Below are positions 63,000 through 64,000 of a stretch of 64,000 bases of DNA, piece after piece. Origin of the DNA: Prochlorococcus sp. AG-402-O16 (GTDB taxonomy: Bacteria > Cyanobacteriota > Cyanobacteriia > PCC-6307 > Cyanobiaceae); assembly GCA_003216415.1 (NCBI GenBank), contig QCIY01000001.1, forward strand, positions 62,001 through 126,000. Reading direction: 5' to 3'. A program made the translations under genes and the position numbers. The notes beneath the pieces were generated by a model. That model saw only the letters and a program-made list of their open reading frames with translations. It was not told where the DNA came from and ran no database searches. Numbering within the stretch: the stretch's first letter is position 1; each line of letters starts with the position of its first letter.

Positions 63000-64000
63000 G
63001 TGCCTAACGAAATCTTTACAATTAACTTAAATGCTCAAGCCATTATTCCAGAGGCTTTTATCTTACTAGGTATTGTTGGGACACTTCTTGTAGATTTAGC
63101 AGGAGAAAAAACTGCATCAAAATGGGCGCCAATAATTTGCTATTTATCAATTGGAAGCTCTCTTTTTAGTTTAGCCTTGCAATGGAGTAATCCAGTAGAT
63201 AGTTCATTTCTTGGATCATTCAATTCAGATAATTTATCAATCGCATTTAGATCAATAATATCTTTATCAACTTTAATTTCTTTACTTATAAGTTGGCGAT
63301 ATACAGAACAAAGTGGTAGCCCTATTGGCGAATTTGCAGCGATAGTTCTTTCGGCAACTCTTGGAGCAATGCTTTTGTGTGGATCTACTGACCTTATTAG
63401 TGTATTCATATCTCTTGAGACTTTATCAGTGGCAAGCTATTTACTCTCTGGTTACCTCAAGAGAGATCCGCGAAGTTCAGAGGCAGCTTTAAAATATTTA
63501 CTTGTTGGGTCAGCTGCTGCTGCAGTCTATTTGTATGGCTCCTCTTTTCTTTATGGATTAAGTGGTTCAACAAACTTAGCAATAATTGGTTCAGAAATTA
63601 TCAACAAACCCTCATTCATTACTTCTTTAGCTCTAGTCTTTGTTTTATCAACTGTTGCTTTTAAAATCGCGGCAGTTCCCTTTCATCAATGGACTCCTGA
63701 TGTGTATGAGGGATCACCTACACCCGTAGTAGCTTTTTTATCTGTGGGGTCAAAGACAGCAGGGTTTGCATTTGCGATAAGAATATTGAGTACTACTTTC
63801 TCCTCTTTCGATGAAGAATGGAAACTTTTATTTACTATATTAGCCATATTGAGCATGGCTCTTGGAAATGTTGTAGCCCTTGCTCAAACCTCAATGAAAA
63901 GGATGTTAGCTTACAGTTCTATTGGACAAGCTGGATTTGTAATGATTGGAATAGTATCTGGGACTCAAGATGGTTTATCAGCGGCTGTTTTATATTTAGC
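63000..64000 (+). CDS. ndhB: NAD(P)H-quinone oxidoreductase subunit 2 (NdhB), N-terminal part
   Basis: The frame opens at GTG (63000) and runs off the right edge after about 333 codons. It is a hydrophobic protein with repeated membrane segments and [39 protein letters not shown], and [20 protein letters not shown], the conserved core of the NuoN/NdhB antiporter-like subunit. NDH-1 in cyanobacteria serves respiration, cyclic electron flow and CO2 uptake. The start codon is not an ATG, and no ribosome binding site is obvious. Confidence 0.95.
   Translation, partial: MPNEIFTINLNAQAIIPEAFILLGIVGTLLVDLAGEKTASKWAPIICYLSIGSSLFSLALQWSNPVDSSFLGSFNSDNLSIAFRSIISLSTLISLLISWRYTEQSGSPIGEFAAIVLSATLGAMLLCGSTDLISVFISLETLSVASYLLSGYLKRDPRSSEAALKYLLVGSAAAAVYLYGSSFLYGLSGSTNLAIIGSEIINKPSFITSLALVFVLSTVAFKIAAVPFHQWTPDVYEGSPTPVVAFLSVGSKTAGFAFAIRILSTTFSSFDEEWKLLFTILAILSMALGNVVALAQTSMKRMLAYSSIGQAGFVMIGIVSGTQDGLSAAVLYL

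Noticed and set aside
1-64000. Mobile elements, prophage genes, or att sites
   Set aside because: No transposase, integrase, phage structural gene or flanking long inverted repeats were seen. The two tRNA genes have no adjacent integrase or partial tRNA copy.

Overview
The window is a compact, AT-rich chromosomal segment of a marine picocyanobacterium, almost certainly Prochlorococcus and probably a high-light-adapted, streamlined type. Supporting evidence: photosystem I genes psaF-psaJ, cytochrome b6f genes petC-petA, a cyanobacterial ndhB, an aa3-type cytochrome oxidase cluster, a high-light-inducible (Hli) protein, a cyAbrB regulator, a pseudocobalamin-type B12 pathway, and the 64-codon gene of the picocyanobacterial hyper-conserved protein (PSHCP). 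I saw no IS element, phage, CRISPR array or obvious genomic island; this is core chromosome.

Layout. 1-7 kb: end of an upstream gene, then cutA, cobK, ssb, a DUF2854 protein, argB, a TPR/DUF3153 protein and priA. 7-15 kb: principal sigma factor, hemC, ppa, M32 carboxypeptidase, then a plus-strand metal/cofactor-flavoured run (YjbQ, pterin carbinolamine dehydratase, a COG0523 GTPase with a His-rich loop, a FutB-type iron permease). 15-26 kb: a YbhN-like membrane protein and larC, small unknowns, xthA, hemL, a band-7 protein, yajQ, a DprA-like Rossmann protein, a BioD/DRTGG protein, an SDR and map. 26-29 kb: a translation cluster rplS - tRNA-Trp - PSHCP - tRNA-Asp - gltX, then a cation/proton antiporter. 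30-38 kb: hli-tsaD, psaF-psaJ, gmk, rqcH, tatC, petC-petA, lgt. 38-47 kb: cobM, a RodZ-like HTH protein, ppx, a UbiA prenyltransferase, an S66 peptidase, ispD, fabG, groEL. 47-55 kb: a minus-strand ctaA-ctaB-ABC exporter run divergent from ctaCDE, then cyAbrB and ribE. 55-64 kb: an aldo/keto reductase with an Fe-S tail, a Tat-type lipoprotein, a CobT-like UPF0284 protein, a DUF2232 protein, a repeat lipoprotein, topA, and the start of ndhB.

How the genes work together. Tetrapyrrole supply (hemL, hemC, heme O/A synthases, cobK, cobM, the CobT-like protein) feeds photosynthetic and respiratory electron transfer (psaF/J, petC/A, ctaCDE, ndhB), with assembly and export functions nearby (tatC, lgt, an ABC exporter). 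Translation and its quality control are also well represented (rplS, gltX, two tRNAs, PSHCP, tsaD, map, rqcH).

The least ordinary structure lies in three places. First, most convergent gene pairs abut or overlap, and at several junctions the two coding ends themselves form an inverted repeat that can act as a shared terminator. Second, four genes carry in-frame tandem repeats (21, 24, 45 and 87 bp), unusual in so reduced a genome. Third, a 17-bp tandem duplication has copied the start codon of the DUF3067 gene, creating a six-codon upstream ORF. Functions are assigned from motifs read by eye; no database search was run.
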